Positions 10,199 to 21,612 of a DNA stretch of 64,000 bases are shown here, one piece after another. The DNA is from Capra hircus. Taxonomy: Eukaryota > Chordata > Mammalia > Artiodactyla > Bovidae. A model generated the notes under the pieces. It saw only the letters and a list, made by a program, of their open reading frames with translations. It did no database searches and was not told where the DNA came from. The stretch spans positions 58,609,362 through 58,673,361 of the forward strand of contig NC_030826.1 in the NCBI RefSeq assembly GCF_001704415.2, read 5' to 3'. The stretch's first letter is position 1. Each line of letters starts with the position of its first letter. The position numbers were made by a program, and so were the translations under genes.

Positions 10199-11290
10199 AT
10201 CCACCACCACCTTCAGATTTAAAGGGCTGCAAAGTGAACGGAACCCAGTTAGAGAGAGCATCCCAGAGGGTCCAGCCTCTCACCTGAGACGCACTAACTG
10301 GACTGACTGAGAATCCCCCCGGTGGGGCATTGGTAAATCAACGCCTGTCCCAAGGTGACTCAGCAAATCTGAGACACCTTATAATTTTAATTCCCTGCCC
10401 CTGGGTGTTCAGTTTGAACTGAGGGAGAGGGCACGATGTTCTGTGTGTGAACTCCAGCCACAGAGAAGAGAGAAGGGAAGTGAGGTGTGGGGGAGAGGGG
10501 GTGGCCAACGTGCCAGAGCGCCGATGAGTGTCAAGTCACGTCCGCAAGTTCTGCTGCCAAGAAGAATGAAAATACACAGATGCCTTTATGCAGCAGTGAC
10601 CACGTTATGCAAGATGACATAGCAAAACCCCTGTTCTGGTGTTAAAAGGTTCTTTGAGTATGAAGTTCCTACAAAATGCCTTATCTCAAATGAAGAAAAT
10701 TCTGAAGGATGTCTGAAGAATTCAGCTGATGCTGTGAGCATCACAGGCCCTGCTTGCCTCCCTTGATTGGAATCCTAACCTGGTTTTCTAAGAGCATTCC
10801 CAAACCTCTTCCACGGAAGCTCATCACACAGTTCTCCCTCTCATATAAAGTGAAAAAGAAGATTCATAAGTGTGATAAAAATGAAGGTTAACAGTGTACC
10901 CCCGAACGTGGGAATTAGTAGAATCAGGCAAACGCATTTGTGAATGTATATTGTGCTTATGGTGGGCAGCGAGAAGGGAAAGTTTGTACTCTCTCTTAAA
11001 AGAAATGATTTAATTCCGCAAAAACAGTTGTGAAAGGTGTGATAATGAGTAAATTCCTGTGACGTTCAGAGTCTAGGAGAGAAGCACAGATGTCTGCAAA
11101 GATCAGTGAGGTGTGACAGAAGGGTCTATCTCCTGAGAGAGTGCAGAAAAGGGGACACAGAGAGCATGGTTTATTGACACTCTGTTTTAAGTTAAACCAT
11201 AGTTGTGACATAGCCCTGATTTATGAAATGTCCACAAATCAAATACTTATTGATTGGTTATATCAAAGTCACTTCTAACAGTCATGTGAG
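10199..11290. other. No recognised gene or repeat
   Basis: This is AT-leaning DNA with no recognised repeat, coding frame or RNA gene. Confidence 0.45.
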
Positions 11291-11294
11291 CAGC

Positions 11295-11712
11295 CCACAG
11301 CATGGGCTCTGTTGATTTTCAGTCTGGTCTCTGCCTTTTCTGGGGCTTCCTGGTGGCTCAGGTGGTAAAGCATCTGCCTGCAATGCGGGAGACCCAGGTT
11401 CGATCCCTGGATCAGAAAGATCCCCTGGAGAAGGGAACGGCTGCCCACTATAGCATTCTTGCCTAGAGAATCCCATGGACCGAGGAGCCTGATGGGCTGC
11501 AGTCCATGGGGAGGCAGAGAGTTGGGCACGGCTGAGTGACTGACATGGCCATTTCTAGCCTGTGTGACCAGGGACAGTTTATTTTACCTCTTTTTGTTGC
11601 AGTTTTCCCATCTTTACAATGGAAATGGTAACAGCACCTGTCCCACGTGGTTCTCCTGAGCCTTAGGGCAGTTTATGTAGGAAAGAGCTTGGGACAAACA
11701 GATACTCAATGG
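11295..11712 (+). mobile_element. MIR SINE split by a Bov-tA insertion
   Basis: The left part (about 11,295-11,340) has CAGCATGGGCTCTG as in the MIR head. The right part (11,555-11,712) has GCCTGTGTGACCAGGGACAG, the TTTTCCCATCTTTACAATGG core and an AGAGCTTGGGACA segment, matching sense MIR order. The younger SINE lies between the halves. Confidence 0.6.
11342..11548 (+). mobile_element. Bov-tA SINE inserted in MIR
   Basis: GGCTTCCTGGTGGCTCAGG, GGTTCGATCCCTGG and CCCTGGAGAAGGGAACGG precede a Bov-A tail ending GGCTGAGTGACTGAC. It is flanked by GCCTTTTCT (11,333-11,341) and GCCATTTCT (11,549-11,557), a plausible target duplication with one mismatch. Confidence 0.92.
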
Positions 11713-12378
11713 ACTAGTTATTACTGTAAGATTGTCATCTCAACATAATGTATAATGAATACTCTTCTGCTCTGGATTTGCAAGAGAACAGTGGTAGAAC
11801 TGACAACTGAGAAAACTGTCGAGATTCTAAATGTTGGTTCTGGATATCAGAAACTGGAGAGAGTCTTGGGAATATGCACAGAGGAATCTTTTGTATAATG
11901 ATAATGGACACACACAGAGTCATGGGGGAGCCCTGGGGGGCCACAGGAAGGTCAGCTGGGACTTGCTCTTGTCTGAGGGATGGACCATTGGCCTAATTGT
12001 TAAAAAAGCCCCTTTCTCTCCCTTCCCTCTCCCTCCCCACCCATCTCGTTCCTTCCGCCTGCCCCCATCCTATCCATTAAGTGAGTGATTTGAGGCTCTG
12101 CTCTAAAGGGACTGTGGCTAGCTAACAGACACACAAGACATTGCCCTGTAGTGCGAGAAAAACCAAGCTCTTTTAATGTCACCGTGACAGGGGAAGGCAG
12201 AGAGCAGAGTCTGCCTGAAGGTGACGTTTGGGCTAAATCTCAAAAGATGAGGAAGAACTGAGCTTTCAGTGAAAACGGTGCCGAAGATGATGGGATAATC
12301 GTCCCTTTCAAGTATGTTGATGTCTGTTCAGACACCAAGCTCTGCTCATGCATGATAATGTGACTTTACTGTGTCACT
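11713..12378. other. No recognised gene or repeat
   Basis: It includes a pyrimidine-rich run (CTCTCCCTTCCCTCTCCCTC region) at 12,009-12,070. No coding frame or repeat family was recognised. Confidence 0.45.
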
Positions 12379-12385
12379 CTTGACA

Positions 12386-12628
12386 GGAGCGGCTTTTTGG
12401 TGGCTCAGCAGTAAAGAATCCACTTGACAATTCAGGAGGTCGGGTTCAATCCCTGGGTCAGGGAGATCCCCTGGAGAAGGGAATGGCAACCCACTCCAGT
12501 ATTGTTGCCTGGAGAATCCCATGGACACAGGAGCCTGGTGGGCTAGAGACCATGGGGTCGCAGAGAGTCAGACTTGACTTAGCGACTAAACAACAACTTG
12601 ACAAGACAAAAAAAAAAAAAAAAAAAAA
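12386..12628 (+). mobile_element. Bov-tA SINE with A-rich tract
   Basis: The head is divergent (GGCTTTTTGGTGGCTCAGC), the linker is typical (CCCTGGAGAAGGGAATGGCA) and the tail ends GCGACTAAACAACAA. CTTGACA occurs on both sides (12,379-12,385 and 12,598-12,604), a likely target duplication. A tract of about 20 A residues follows at 12,608-12,628. Confidence 0.92.
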
Positions 12629-13896
12629 GATTTTCATCATTCTAAATAACTAGGATTGAGGTGATTTGAGAATGTCATTCTCAAATTTCAGTTCAGAGAA
12701 ACGATGTGCGATCATATTTCTTGGGAATTTCAAGGCCAGCTGGAATGTGGTGTGTCCCTCTGCTTTATCCACCATCAGTTTCTTAACTTCATCTTCGTAT
12801 TTTATCTGCATGAAGGCTTTTACTTCTTAAAGGGTAATGGTCCCAACTGGAGATTTATAAGCTGGGAAGACTTAGGTCCTCTCCAAAGAAGACATGGGGA
12901 GCTGAACTGTTGAGGGCGGATCAAGTTTAAGTGCTTCCAGTGTTTATTTGAGTATAGCAGGTCCACTTTTGGTCCGTTTACCTAATGGCATTGCAGAGAA
13001 AGAGAAGGAAGTTTATAGCAGAGAGAGAAATCTTACCTATTGAGGGATTTGTGTGACAGGCAGTCACTGAATCAGACAAAATAAATTAACAGAAATTTAA
13101 TTAGCTTGTATCATTCTTGTCAAAACTGACAACTCAAACATGGAGAAAAGATCATGTTTTCTCCAGAGAATGTCTTATTTCTTTTTTTTTTTTCCCCCTC
13201 TTCTGAGAAGGAACTTAGACTTCTATGACTATTTTTTATAGATTGTATGTGGATTGCTGTTTTCTCCATTTCAGGATGATTCAAGATCTAAGTCATGAGT
13301 GATGGGGGCCTTTCTCCCGGCTCCCCACCTGGGGTCCACAGCATCACTAGCCTGCTTCTGTGTGACCTAGCTGCGTGGTTTTCTCTCAGGCCCAGGTCTT
13401 TCTCAGAGACTCTTACTGAGTTTCTGAGTAAGAACGGAAGGCCCCCCACCTAGCCCGGCTCTGTCTGTGACCATAACTCCACCTTCTTGCTGGCGCACTG
13501 AGCCCGCCAGACAATATTGGCAAGGTGACTCGCGAGCAGGTCCTTACAGCCAGCCAGTCACTTGGGCACTGTACATCCTTGGGGCCACTCAGGGAAACTG
13601 CCCCCTTGCCCACCCCACTGCTGCTGCGTTAACAGCAGACCTTGGAGCTACCTTCAGGAAATGGCCCATCAGTGCTGAAATCACGTATATCATCTGGATT
13701 CAGAGATGAGCTATTCAGGAGAAGCATCATTATTTGCATCCATCCATCCTCTACAGAAAGAAAAGATACATTTTTTAAATTTCCTCAATAATCCATTAAT
13801 GTACATAGTCAGAGTACTCAATAATCAATGATTCTCTGCTAGGGGTGCACTTGGTCTCCTCTACCAGGGGACATCTGACTACATCCAGAGCCATTC
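12629..13896. other. No recognised gene or repeat
   Basis: The DNA is AT-rich on the left and moderately GC-rich at 13,290-13,620. A poly-T run lies at about 13,180-13,193. No coding frame with recognisable motifs was seen. Confidence 0.45.
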
Positions 13897-14104
13897 TGGG
13901 GCTCTCTGGTGGTTCAGCTGTAAAGAATCTACCTGCCAATGCAGGAGACGTGGGTTCAATTCCTGGGTTTGGGAAGAACCCCTGGAGGAGGAAATGGCAA
14001 CCCACTCCAGTATCCCTGCCTGGAGAATCCCGTGGACGGAGGAGCCTGGCGTGCTGCAGTTCATGGGGTCACAAAGACTTCGACCTGACCGAGCAGCACA
14101 AGAG
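13897..14104 (+). mobile_element. Bov-tA SINE
   Basis: GGGGCTCTCTGGTGGTTCAG, the TAAAGAATCTACCTGCCAAT arm, GGTTCAATTCC, a GGAGGAGGAAATGGCAACCC linker and a Bov-A tail ending GACCGAGCAGCACA give a full-length, moderately diverged copy. Confidence 0.92.
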
Positions 14105-14348
14105 ACACTGTTGGTCCCAGATGTGCCAGGAAGGCTGCTGCTGACATCCCCTGGCGGAGGCCACAGATGCTGTGAGGCATTCTGCAGTGCACAGGTCAGC
14201 TTCCACAGCAGAGAAGGAGGCCATGGTCCAAACAGTCATGGTGATGAGATTTCTGAAACCCTGGGACAAGTGAAAGCATCAGGGTGTAAAACCCAGAGAA
14301 CAACTCAGACCCCAAATGACTTGTTTCTCATTATTTTGTTGCTTACGT

Positions 14349-14634
14349 TGTTGTTGCTCACTCTCTAAGCTGTGTCCGACTCTCGGTGACCCCGTGGGCT
14401 GCAGCACGCCTGGCTTTCCTGTCCTTTACCATCTCCCAGAGTTCGCTCAGACTCACGTCCATTGAGTTGATGATGCCATCCAACAGTCTCATCTTCTGAT
14501 GCCCCCTTCTCCTCCTGCCCTCAGTCTTTCCCAGCAGCAGGGTCTTTTCCAAGGAGCTGGCTCTTCGCATCAGGTGGCCAAAGTATTGGAGCTTCAGCAT
14601 CAGTCCTTCCAGTGAATATTCAGGGCTGATTTCC
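14349..14634 (-). mobile_element. BovB LINE 3' end, antisense
   Basis: The reverse complement of the BovB 3' terminus is present: CTGTGTCCGACTCTCGGTGA, CATCTCCCAGAGTTCGCTCA and GCATCAGGTGGCCAAAGTAT. It encodes the ORF2 C-terminal tail on the minus strand (YFGHLMRRASSLEKT then GRRRRG). The copy is truncated at about 14,634. Confidence 0.9.
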
Positions 14635-15999
14635 AGACATGGTGTTTCCTATATTAAGTTCACCATGGATAGAACACTTACTGCATGTATGTTCCTATTG
14701 TACACAGTTTGGGGCCCACTTACCTGTTAGTTAGCTTGCCTCCCAAGATACCATCAGCCCCTCAAGAAAATACCTAGATACTCAGTTTCCCTGTGTCCAT
14801 CAGGAGTCTAACAGAGTCTCAGAGAACCTGGAATCAGCACTTTCGGCCGGAAACAAAACTTGCTTCCAATCAGAAGTAAAGCTGTCACAGCTTGTGAAAC
14901 GTCAGGGGATTCTGGATACAGCCTCTCTGCAAATACCACTGACAAGAAAGCGGCAAATACCACTGACAGGAAAGGCATCTCATTCATAAAGTGCAGGGTG
15001 GGCTTCGGGGAGAACAGACTGTATAATAGGAGGGGAGGGGGGGTCGCATTTTTTACCCAAAGCCCTAGAAACACAAAAGCTACCTTTTTTTAAATAAAGA
15101 AATTATCCATTTTATGGGCAAGAGTAATAATTTTCAACCTAAGAATACAACTGGGATGCATATTTTCCCTAACAAAGTGGCATATGTTTTCTCCCACTTT
15201 CTCATCTCTGTTTTTCAAGATCTTTCTCCCCTTTATGGAGAAATATGGAGTGAGCATTTACTTAGCAATTAGGACTTCATGGCAAAACTTTCAAAGCTGC
15301 GCTGGGCAGAGAGTCAAAGCCTACATTTGGTGGTGAGGTTTTAAGTGCCCACAATGAACAGGAGTCTGTACAGTTTTCCTGCCCCACTCTGGGTGGCTTT
15401 CACGCCATTTCTAGAGACAAAAGGATGACTATGGGGGATTTGTCGGTAGAACCTGTCTGGGAGAATTTCGCTCTCAGATTTTATTAGAGTTTCCATTATT
15501 TTGAGACACCCTCACTTGGGTGGCAATTATATGGAAAACAGTAGCAAATGCCAAGTCAACACCAAACCCTGGATATGTTTCTAGACTGTGATCTCTGTGT
15601 CAGGGTTCTTTTTTTTATTTTTTACACTCCATTTTAATCTCCATTTTCACTCCGAACAAGAGGATAAACTAGGATGGTCTTCATACTTTCGCTTATATTT
15701 TTGTTGGTGGCTGGACTCTCTTGCTGACCTGTTTGTGTTTTATCTACACTCTGGCTTAGCCACCAAAGATGTTGAATCCACCGGGGTTGTTTTTGTTTAT
15801 ATTAAAAATATGTCTGGCTTCATCACTTAAAAATTATGTGTTCTTGAAATGCAAAGTAATGTTGAGGCAGGTGGAGGTAGCCAGCCTGCAGAAAAAGACT
15901 GTGAAGTGAGGAAAGTTTCACTTGATATATTTTTTTCCCTGTGTTTGCCACTTGACTCTAGAGATCTTTGAGGTTGTTGTGACCTTCAGCTACAAAGAA
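14635..15999. other. No recognised gene or repeat
   Basis: A small direct repeat of CAAATACCACTGACA(A/G)GAAA lies at about 14,931-14,973. Otherwise this is ordinary AT-leaning DNA. Confidence 0.45.
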
Positions 16000-16120
16000 T
16001 CATTTGTCCAAACTTCTCAATTAGTTAAATGAGGAAACTGAGGTCCAAACCTGCCTAAGGATACCAGAGACGAGCAGCAAGACTGCAATTAAATGACAGG
16101 TTCTCTGACTCCTCTAGGAG
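16000..16120 (-). mobile_element. MIR SINE remnant, antisense
   Basis: TTAAATGAGGAAACTGAGGT is the highly characteristic antisense MIR core. It is followed by a degraded segment with TTCTCTGACTCC near 16,100. Confidence 0.6.
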
Positions 16121-16364
16121 CTGTGGAAGTAGAGGGCAATGATGGTTTCTTCGGTATGCCCTTGAAAATAATGCATTTATTGCAAAGGCAGTCCTATTGG
16201 TCTAAGACATTATGACTTGGATAGGTGAGTGTTGGCCCCTTCCCCCCTGCAAAATTCACACCCCTCAGTTGATCAGCTCTTGGCAGCTGTCATCCTGAAA
16301 AGCAGGAGCTCATAGGAACGTGCTTGTTACTACATTCGCCTGAAAACGTCTCGTTAATTTACCC

Positions 16365-16460
16365 GATATTAGCCCTATCTGTGTTTGGTGCTGGGCACAA
16401 CCTATGGAGCAGTGAACGAAACAGACAGGGATCCGTTTTCCAGGAGGGATCTGTGCCAGT
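16365..16460 (-). mobile_element. Ancient L2-like repeat fragment
   Basis: GTTTGGTGCTGGGCACAACC then GAGCAGTGAACGAAACAGAC resembles the antisense 3' part of LINE L2 ('ctggggatacagcagtgaacaaaacagac'). Only the core matches. Confidence 0.4.
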
Positions 16461-17360
16461 GGGTCACTGAGCTGCAGACTTACTCTTTTTTAAGGGCTCA
16501 GATTTGATTGTAAGAACGTAGGTGTTTCCCCACTTGTTTCAGATTTTCTCCTGCTGTCCAACAAACCCTTTCTTTTCTTTATTTGTATTTATTTATATCC
16601 ATGTTTTACTTAAAGTGACAAAATTTCAGCCTCAGATTTCTCAAAGAACCCACAGATAGCTCGCTATCAGTAGACTGCATTGTGTCTCATAAACTAGCCT
16701 TTTTATCATGAGTTTGAGACGGAGAATAAAGAAGGAGCAGGGGGGGGAGCAGAGGGATGGAGGCATACGAGTATGACCCACCCCCATCCACACAGTGCGG
16801 CAACCACACGCCACGCTGCGGAGCTGAGCACAGTGGTAATCTCGCTGATAAAGTCTTTATGAATTCAACACTGAACCAAGGTCTCCTTAATAGCAAGAGT
16901 ATCTCAACGTGCCCCCAGTGCCGGGTATCTGAATGGCTCCCCAGCTGCGCATTGTACTTGATGTAACATAGTTGCCAGGACTCTCTGTCTTCTCAAGGCT
17001 GTTGAACAGAGAGTCCACTCATTTTGGGAGGGAGCCACCTCCAGAGATTGCAGCGCCGGCAGGCAGATGTCGATTTTAACCGAACATCTTTTCAAGCTTG
17101 CAGGACGGGCAGGCTGTTTACCGAGGCGCTCACCATTTTTTTTGCCCTTCATTCCTGATGGCTCAGGTTTCCCTTCTGGGCTTGCCAGCCACTCCTGGGT
17201 GGCAGCTACTCCCAGGAAGTGAAAACGCCTGGTAAAATATGTTCCCGTGGGATATTTGAAGACGTACGCTTGTAAGAACAAGGATCCAGGCAAATCAGGT
17301 TCATTTATCTTGCTAGAAATGGAGTCTTCTCGTTACCTCTCTAATCATTTTCATTTGCTG
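16461..17360. other. No recognised gene or repeat
   Basis: It includes a G9 run at 16,740-16,748. A minus-strand frame of 129 codons (16,904-17,293) shows no recognisable domain. Confidence 0.4.
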
Positions 17361-17362
17361 TG

Positions 17363-17711
17363 ATTGTTCAGTTGCCAAGTCGTGTCCAGCTCTTTGCCAC
17401 CCTGTAAACTGCAGCACGCCAGGTTCCTGCATCCTTCACTATCTCCCAGAGTTTGCTCAGATTCACGTCCACTGAGTCAGTGATGCTATATAACCATTTC
17501 ATACTGCCCCCTTCTTTTGCCTTCAATCTTTGCCAGCATCAGGGTCTTTTCTAATGAGTCGGCTCTTCGCATCAGATGGCCAAAATATCGGAGTTTCAGC
17601 TTTTGCATTAGTCCTTCCAGTGAACATTCAGGGTTGATTTCCTTTAGGATGGGCTGGTTTGAGCTCCTTGCAGTCCAAGGGAAGACTCTCAAGAGTCTTC
17701 TCCAGCACAAT
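17363..17711 (-). mobile_element. BovB LINE 3' end, antisense, diverged
   Basis: The reverse complement of the BovB 3' region shows AAGTCGTGTCCAGCTCTTTG, TCTCCCAGAGTTTGCTCAGA, GCATCAGATGGCCAAAATAT and CTCAAGAGTCTTCTCCAGCA. The minus strand encodes the ORF2 C-terminal tail (RRLLRVFPWTARSSNQ). It is older than the 47 and 57 kb copies by eye. Confidence 0.9.
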
Positions 17712-18616
17712 TTGTACTGTGTCCACGCAACTCTTGTTTACTTGCTTCTTTGTTTATGTTCAGGTTAAAATAAAGGGAAGAATCTTTCTATTGCCAATGC
17801 CTAAACTCCTTCCTGGCATTTAATGTTTGTAAAATGAAGGAGTATATGAATTAATTTTTGGTGATAATAGGTAATTTAGCCACAGTTTATGGCATACTGT
17901 CCCAAGTCACTTCTTGTTTCCAGTATTAGTATCAGCAGTAACTGGGAAAATGGGAAAGAATCCTCATACCATTTTCCCCTAAGATGGCTCAATCGTTGGA
18001 TAACAAAGAACAAGTTTGAAGATCCCATAAACAAGTCAAAGGAAAATATATTAATGCTTTTGACCATTTGGCATATTTTAAATCATGCTTTCCTTCTTTT
18101 TAACAATAAGAATGATATAAAACACGTGTGTAATATTTATTTAACATTTTCTACTATGTAAGCAGCTGAATATTTAGAAAGTAATTAAGTTAAATATTCG
18201 AACAGTTTATATAAGTGAAGTTATTCAAGTGTGGCTCTAAGCGTTCTGATGATAATAAAATACGTTTTGTGTTGGAGAAGCACATTTTACAGTTAACTGT
18301 AGACCTGGCTCTATTAACTTTTCAACTATATGAGCTTCTCCATTAAGATGAAAACAAAAGATTGGTTTAATTTTCATAGAAGAATGGTATGAACACGTCA
18401 GCCTATGTGAGTCACATTTCTGCATTTTCCTTCAATTTAAATGATTGGCGGTAACTTTGAATTTCATAATGAGACAGTCAGCGTTAGAATAGTCTGCCAT
18501 TACTCAGCTGCAGACAAATCTAGGTGTTGCTATGAAGATCCTTGCTAGACGTGATAAAGTCTACAGATAGCTGACTTTAGGTAAGAGGGATTAACCCCGG
18601 ATAGGCTGGGTGGGCC
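17712..18616. other. No recognised gene or repeat
   Basis: This is an AT-rich block with many short A/T runs. No homology was recognised. Confidence 0.4.
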
Positions 18617-18758
18617 TGATTCTATCAGTTCCATGACTGTGAGGGCAGAACTGAGATGGCCCAGAGGAATAAAAAATTCTGCCTGGATGATTCTATCAGT
18701 TCCATGACTGTGAGGGCAGAACTGAGATGGCCCAGAGGAATAAAAAATTCTGCCTGGA
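18617..18758. repeat. Perfect 71-bp tandem duplication
   Basis: The block 18,617-18,687 (TGATTCTATCAGTTCCATGA to TTCTGCCTGGA) is repeated without a single difference at 18,688-18,758. Exact identity implies a very recent event, an allele difference or an assembly artefact. Confidence 0.95.
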
Positions 18759-18858
18759 TGACAGCTTCATTTGTACCTGTGGGTCCAGCCTGTGTTTCCT
18801 CAGGGCCCGCTCTGTGAATTTCAGCCTTGCCTCACCAGCCCCACAAACACGTCTGCTA

Positions 18859-18988
18859 CTTCCCAGCAATAAGTCTCCTAACATGTACCTCCTGCTCTGT
18901 GTCTCTAGTTAAATCCTGTCTCTAGTTAAATCCTTCCCAGCAATAAGTCTCCTAACATGTACCTCCTGCTCTGTGTCTCTAGTTAAAT
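18859..18988. repeat. 74-bp tandem duplication with nested 17-bp duplication
   Basis: The block starting CTTCCCAGCAATAAGTCTCC at 18,859 recurs exactly at 18,933 for 56 bp. Inside the first copy the 17-mer TGTCTCTAGTTAAATCC is itself doubled (18,900-18,916 and 18,917-18,933). This is the second exact duplication within 400 bp. Confidence 0.93.
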
Positions 18989-19260
18989 TCCATGATTCAC
19001 ATGGAATTATAAAGACGCTCTGTTGTGCTTTCTGGTTAGTTTTTAATATTAAAGTATTTTTTTTTTTTAAACTCAAATCATTCCTAATAGTCAAAGATAC
19101 ACGATGCTTAATTTCTCAAAAGGTGTTTGGTTAGAAGGAACCCTAGAGCAAATTATTTAGCAACATGAATAATTTCGACATACATTATTTGTATTCAAGG
19201 CTTGAGTCTTTATGTATTACAGCAAATGTATATTACGTATCTATTTCTGTATAGCTTATT

Positions 19261-19472
19261 GGACTTCCCTGAAGGTTCTGTAGTAAAGAATTAGCTGGCC
19301 AATGCAGGGAGACAAGGGTTTGATCCCTGGGTGGAGAAGATCCTCTGGAGAAGGAAATGGCAACCCATTCCAGTATCCTTGCCTGGAGAATCCCATGGAC
19401 CGAGGAGCCTGGTGGGCTGCAGTCCACGGGGTCGCAAAGAGTCAGGATGACTGAGCAACTAAACAACAGCGG
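19261..19472 (+). mobile_element. Bov-tA SINE with long target-site duplication
   Basis: A diverged head (GACTTCCCTGAAGGTTCTGT), the linker GGAGAAGGAAATGGCAACCC and the tail CCATGGACCGAGGAGCCTGG are present. It is flanked by a 17-bp duplication, TTTCTGTATAGCTTATT (19,244-19,260) and TTTCTGTATCACTTATT (19,473-19,489), with two mismatches. Confidence 0.95.
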
Positions 19473-19489
19473 TTTCTGTATCACTTATT

Positions 19490-21318
19490 ACCCCAAAACT
19501 TAAGTCGTTTAGAGTGACACACACTTATGATCTCACAGTTGCTGTGGGTCAGGGATCCAGACCTGGCCAGCTGGGTTCTGTGCTTCAGGGTTGGTCATGG
19601 GCTGGAATCAAGGCATTGGTTGAAACTGGGGTCTTGTCTCAAAGCTAAACTGGGGAGAGATCCACTTCCACGCTCACAGTTTGTTAGGTGGAATCAGTCC
19701 CTCATCGGTTGCTAGAGGGAGAGCCTCAGCTCCTTGCTGGCTTTTTAAATGGACCCTGACCTCAGTTCTATGCCGTGTGGTCCTGGCAGCTCGGTTCGTC
19801 AGAGCTGGCGGGGAGAGGGGTGTACTGACACAGCAGGCTTCTGTAACATACTTGCAGAGATAACACTCCCGCTGCTTCTGGCACCTTCTGTCCCTCAGAA
19901 GCAAGTCCCTCGGCCCCGCCCTCACCAAAGGAAGGGGGAGGGAAAAGGGGGTGCGCAGCAGGAGGTGAGGCTGCCGAGGGGCTAGCCTGGAAGACTGGCT
20001 GCTGCACCAAGTTTCCCGAAAACAGGGCTTTTTCGAGTAATATCCATTAGGGGAAGCCCTGAGATGGGCAGTGAGAGCGCAGAGAAGTCAGTCTCTGAGA
20101 AGGGGAAGAGACCATGGTCCAGGCCATGACCTTTCCGTGTCCCTGATGCTTCTCGCTTTAACTATGAGGACAGAAGCGGAGTTCTCACAGCGTGTGTCTC
20201 GCGCCCTGATTCTCAGCCCTCTCCACCTTCCTCTATGGTTCCTAAAGGCACGGCAATAAAAAACAACTCAATGTCTGTGGTCGAAGCCAGAGCCAAAAGC
20301 TATATTTAAATGAGTGTACCCACAAGCACTCGGTAAAGTAAGAGGGGGAGAGGGAGGCTCAAGGAGCTTGAAACCTGGATAAATCCACAGTGATTCGAAC
20401 TAATCAATAAAGCCAAGTACAGCGTGTTGGCAAAGGGTGACGAGGAGGAAGCAGAGCAGATGGGGTCTGGAAATATTTGCCCCAGGCCCCTGGATGTTGC
20501 CTAAGCACTATTTCAAAAGGTGCCAACGGTGGAGAATTCCTCTGGGGAAATTCTTGTGCTGGGAAGAAGGCTGTCTTATTGTTTGTGAAAGACGCCTTCG
20601 CGTTTCAGGTCACAACACAGCCGTTCTGATGAAACTGGTTTGCAGAAGATAATCCTTGTCAACCCACTTCCTTCTTGGAATTACAGCGTCTCCGAGTTAC
20701 ACGAAAATCTGAATACCTTGCAGTTCACCCTCTACCCCAGCGCAAGAGTCTTTCCTGCCGTGTTGATTTGAAGGTCACTTGTATCTCCTTGAAGCCTCCA
20801 GTGGTAGGGAGTTCACTGAGTCCCAAGGCAGTCCTTTCAACAGTAGACTCAGAGCACTGAGGTGATACTCAGCTCATGTGGAGTGGACATCTGCCCTCCT
20901 GTCAGATCTATTACTTGGTTCTAAACTGGCTCTCAAAGGGAGCACAAAAGCAGACGACTCCCTAGCCAGTGTCATGGGTTACCGCATGCTGCAAAGAACT
21001 GGGCTCATTTTTCAGTCTTCCTCTGCAGCCCGTCCGTCTTCCATGATACACTGTTTTTCTTTGTATGTCCCGCTTTCCCACAACTCTTTCCTCTGTATCG
21101 GAAGTTCCTTTTAGTAAGTTCTGATTGGCTGTGGTTCAGCTTGGAGCATGACCATCTGATTTGGAGACATCATTCCTGGGTGTAAAAATCAGCAGAGGAC
21201 TCTTCTTACGTGGTATAAACAATAAGAATGTTAGGGTTGGGTCAGTCAATATTATATTGTTGGCTCATTTAAATTTCTGAACAAAGAAAATTCTCCCTGA
21301 AGGAAAGGAAATGTTCTT
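19490..21318. other. No confidently recognised gene or repeat
   Basis: The DNA is unique-looking. A stretch near 20,795-20,850 (CCAGTGGTAGGGAGTTCACT) resembles an ancient mammalian repeat motif but is too short to assign. Confidence 0.4.
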
Positions 21319-21346
21319 CCCTTCCTTCCTTCTTTCTTTCTTTCAA
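21319..21346. repeat. (CTTC/CTTT)n polypyrimidine microsatellite
   Basis: This is a short CCTT then CTTT tetranucleotide run, all pyrimidine on the plus strand. Confidence 0.85.
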
Positions 21347-21419
21347 CTAGACCATGAAGTAAGAAAACGAGAGAAGAGAATGGGCTTATGTATATTATTT
21401 TGTGCTCCGTGTTAGATTC

Positions 21420-21612
21420 TCTTCTGGTGCTCCATAGGCATTATCTTAGTTTATACTTCCTCAAACTCTAGAAAATATTTCTGAATTCCATCCTACAGAT
21501 GAGAAGACTGAGGCTCAGAGAATTCAAGTAGGTTGTTGATATTTACATAGCGGCTAAACAGTAGACCTTGGAGTAACATCAGCTGGGTTTAAACCGAAAG
21601 CTTTTCCTCCAA
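21420..21612 (-). mobile_element. MIR SINE, antisense
   Basis: AGGCATTATCTTAGTTTATA, CCTACAGATGAGAAGACTGA, GGCTCAGAGAATTCAAGTAG and CTGGGTTTAAACCG follow the antisense MIR from the 3' side to the head. This is a good match for so old a family. Confidence 0.7.

Noticed and set aside
18617..18988. CRISPR-like direct repeats
   Set aside because: These are contiguous tandem duplications without spacers in a mammalian genome.
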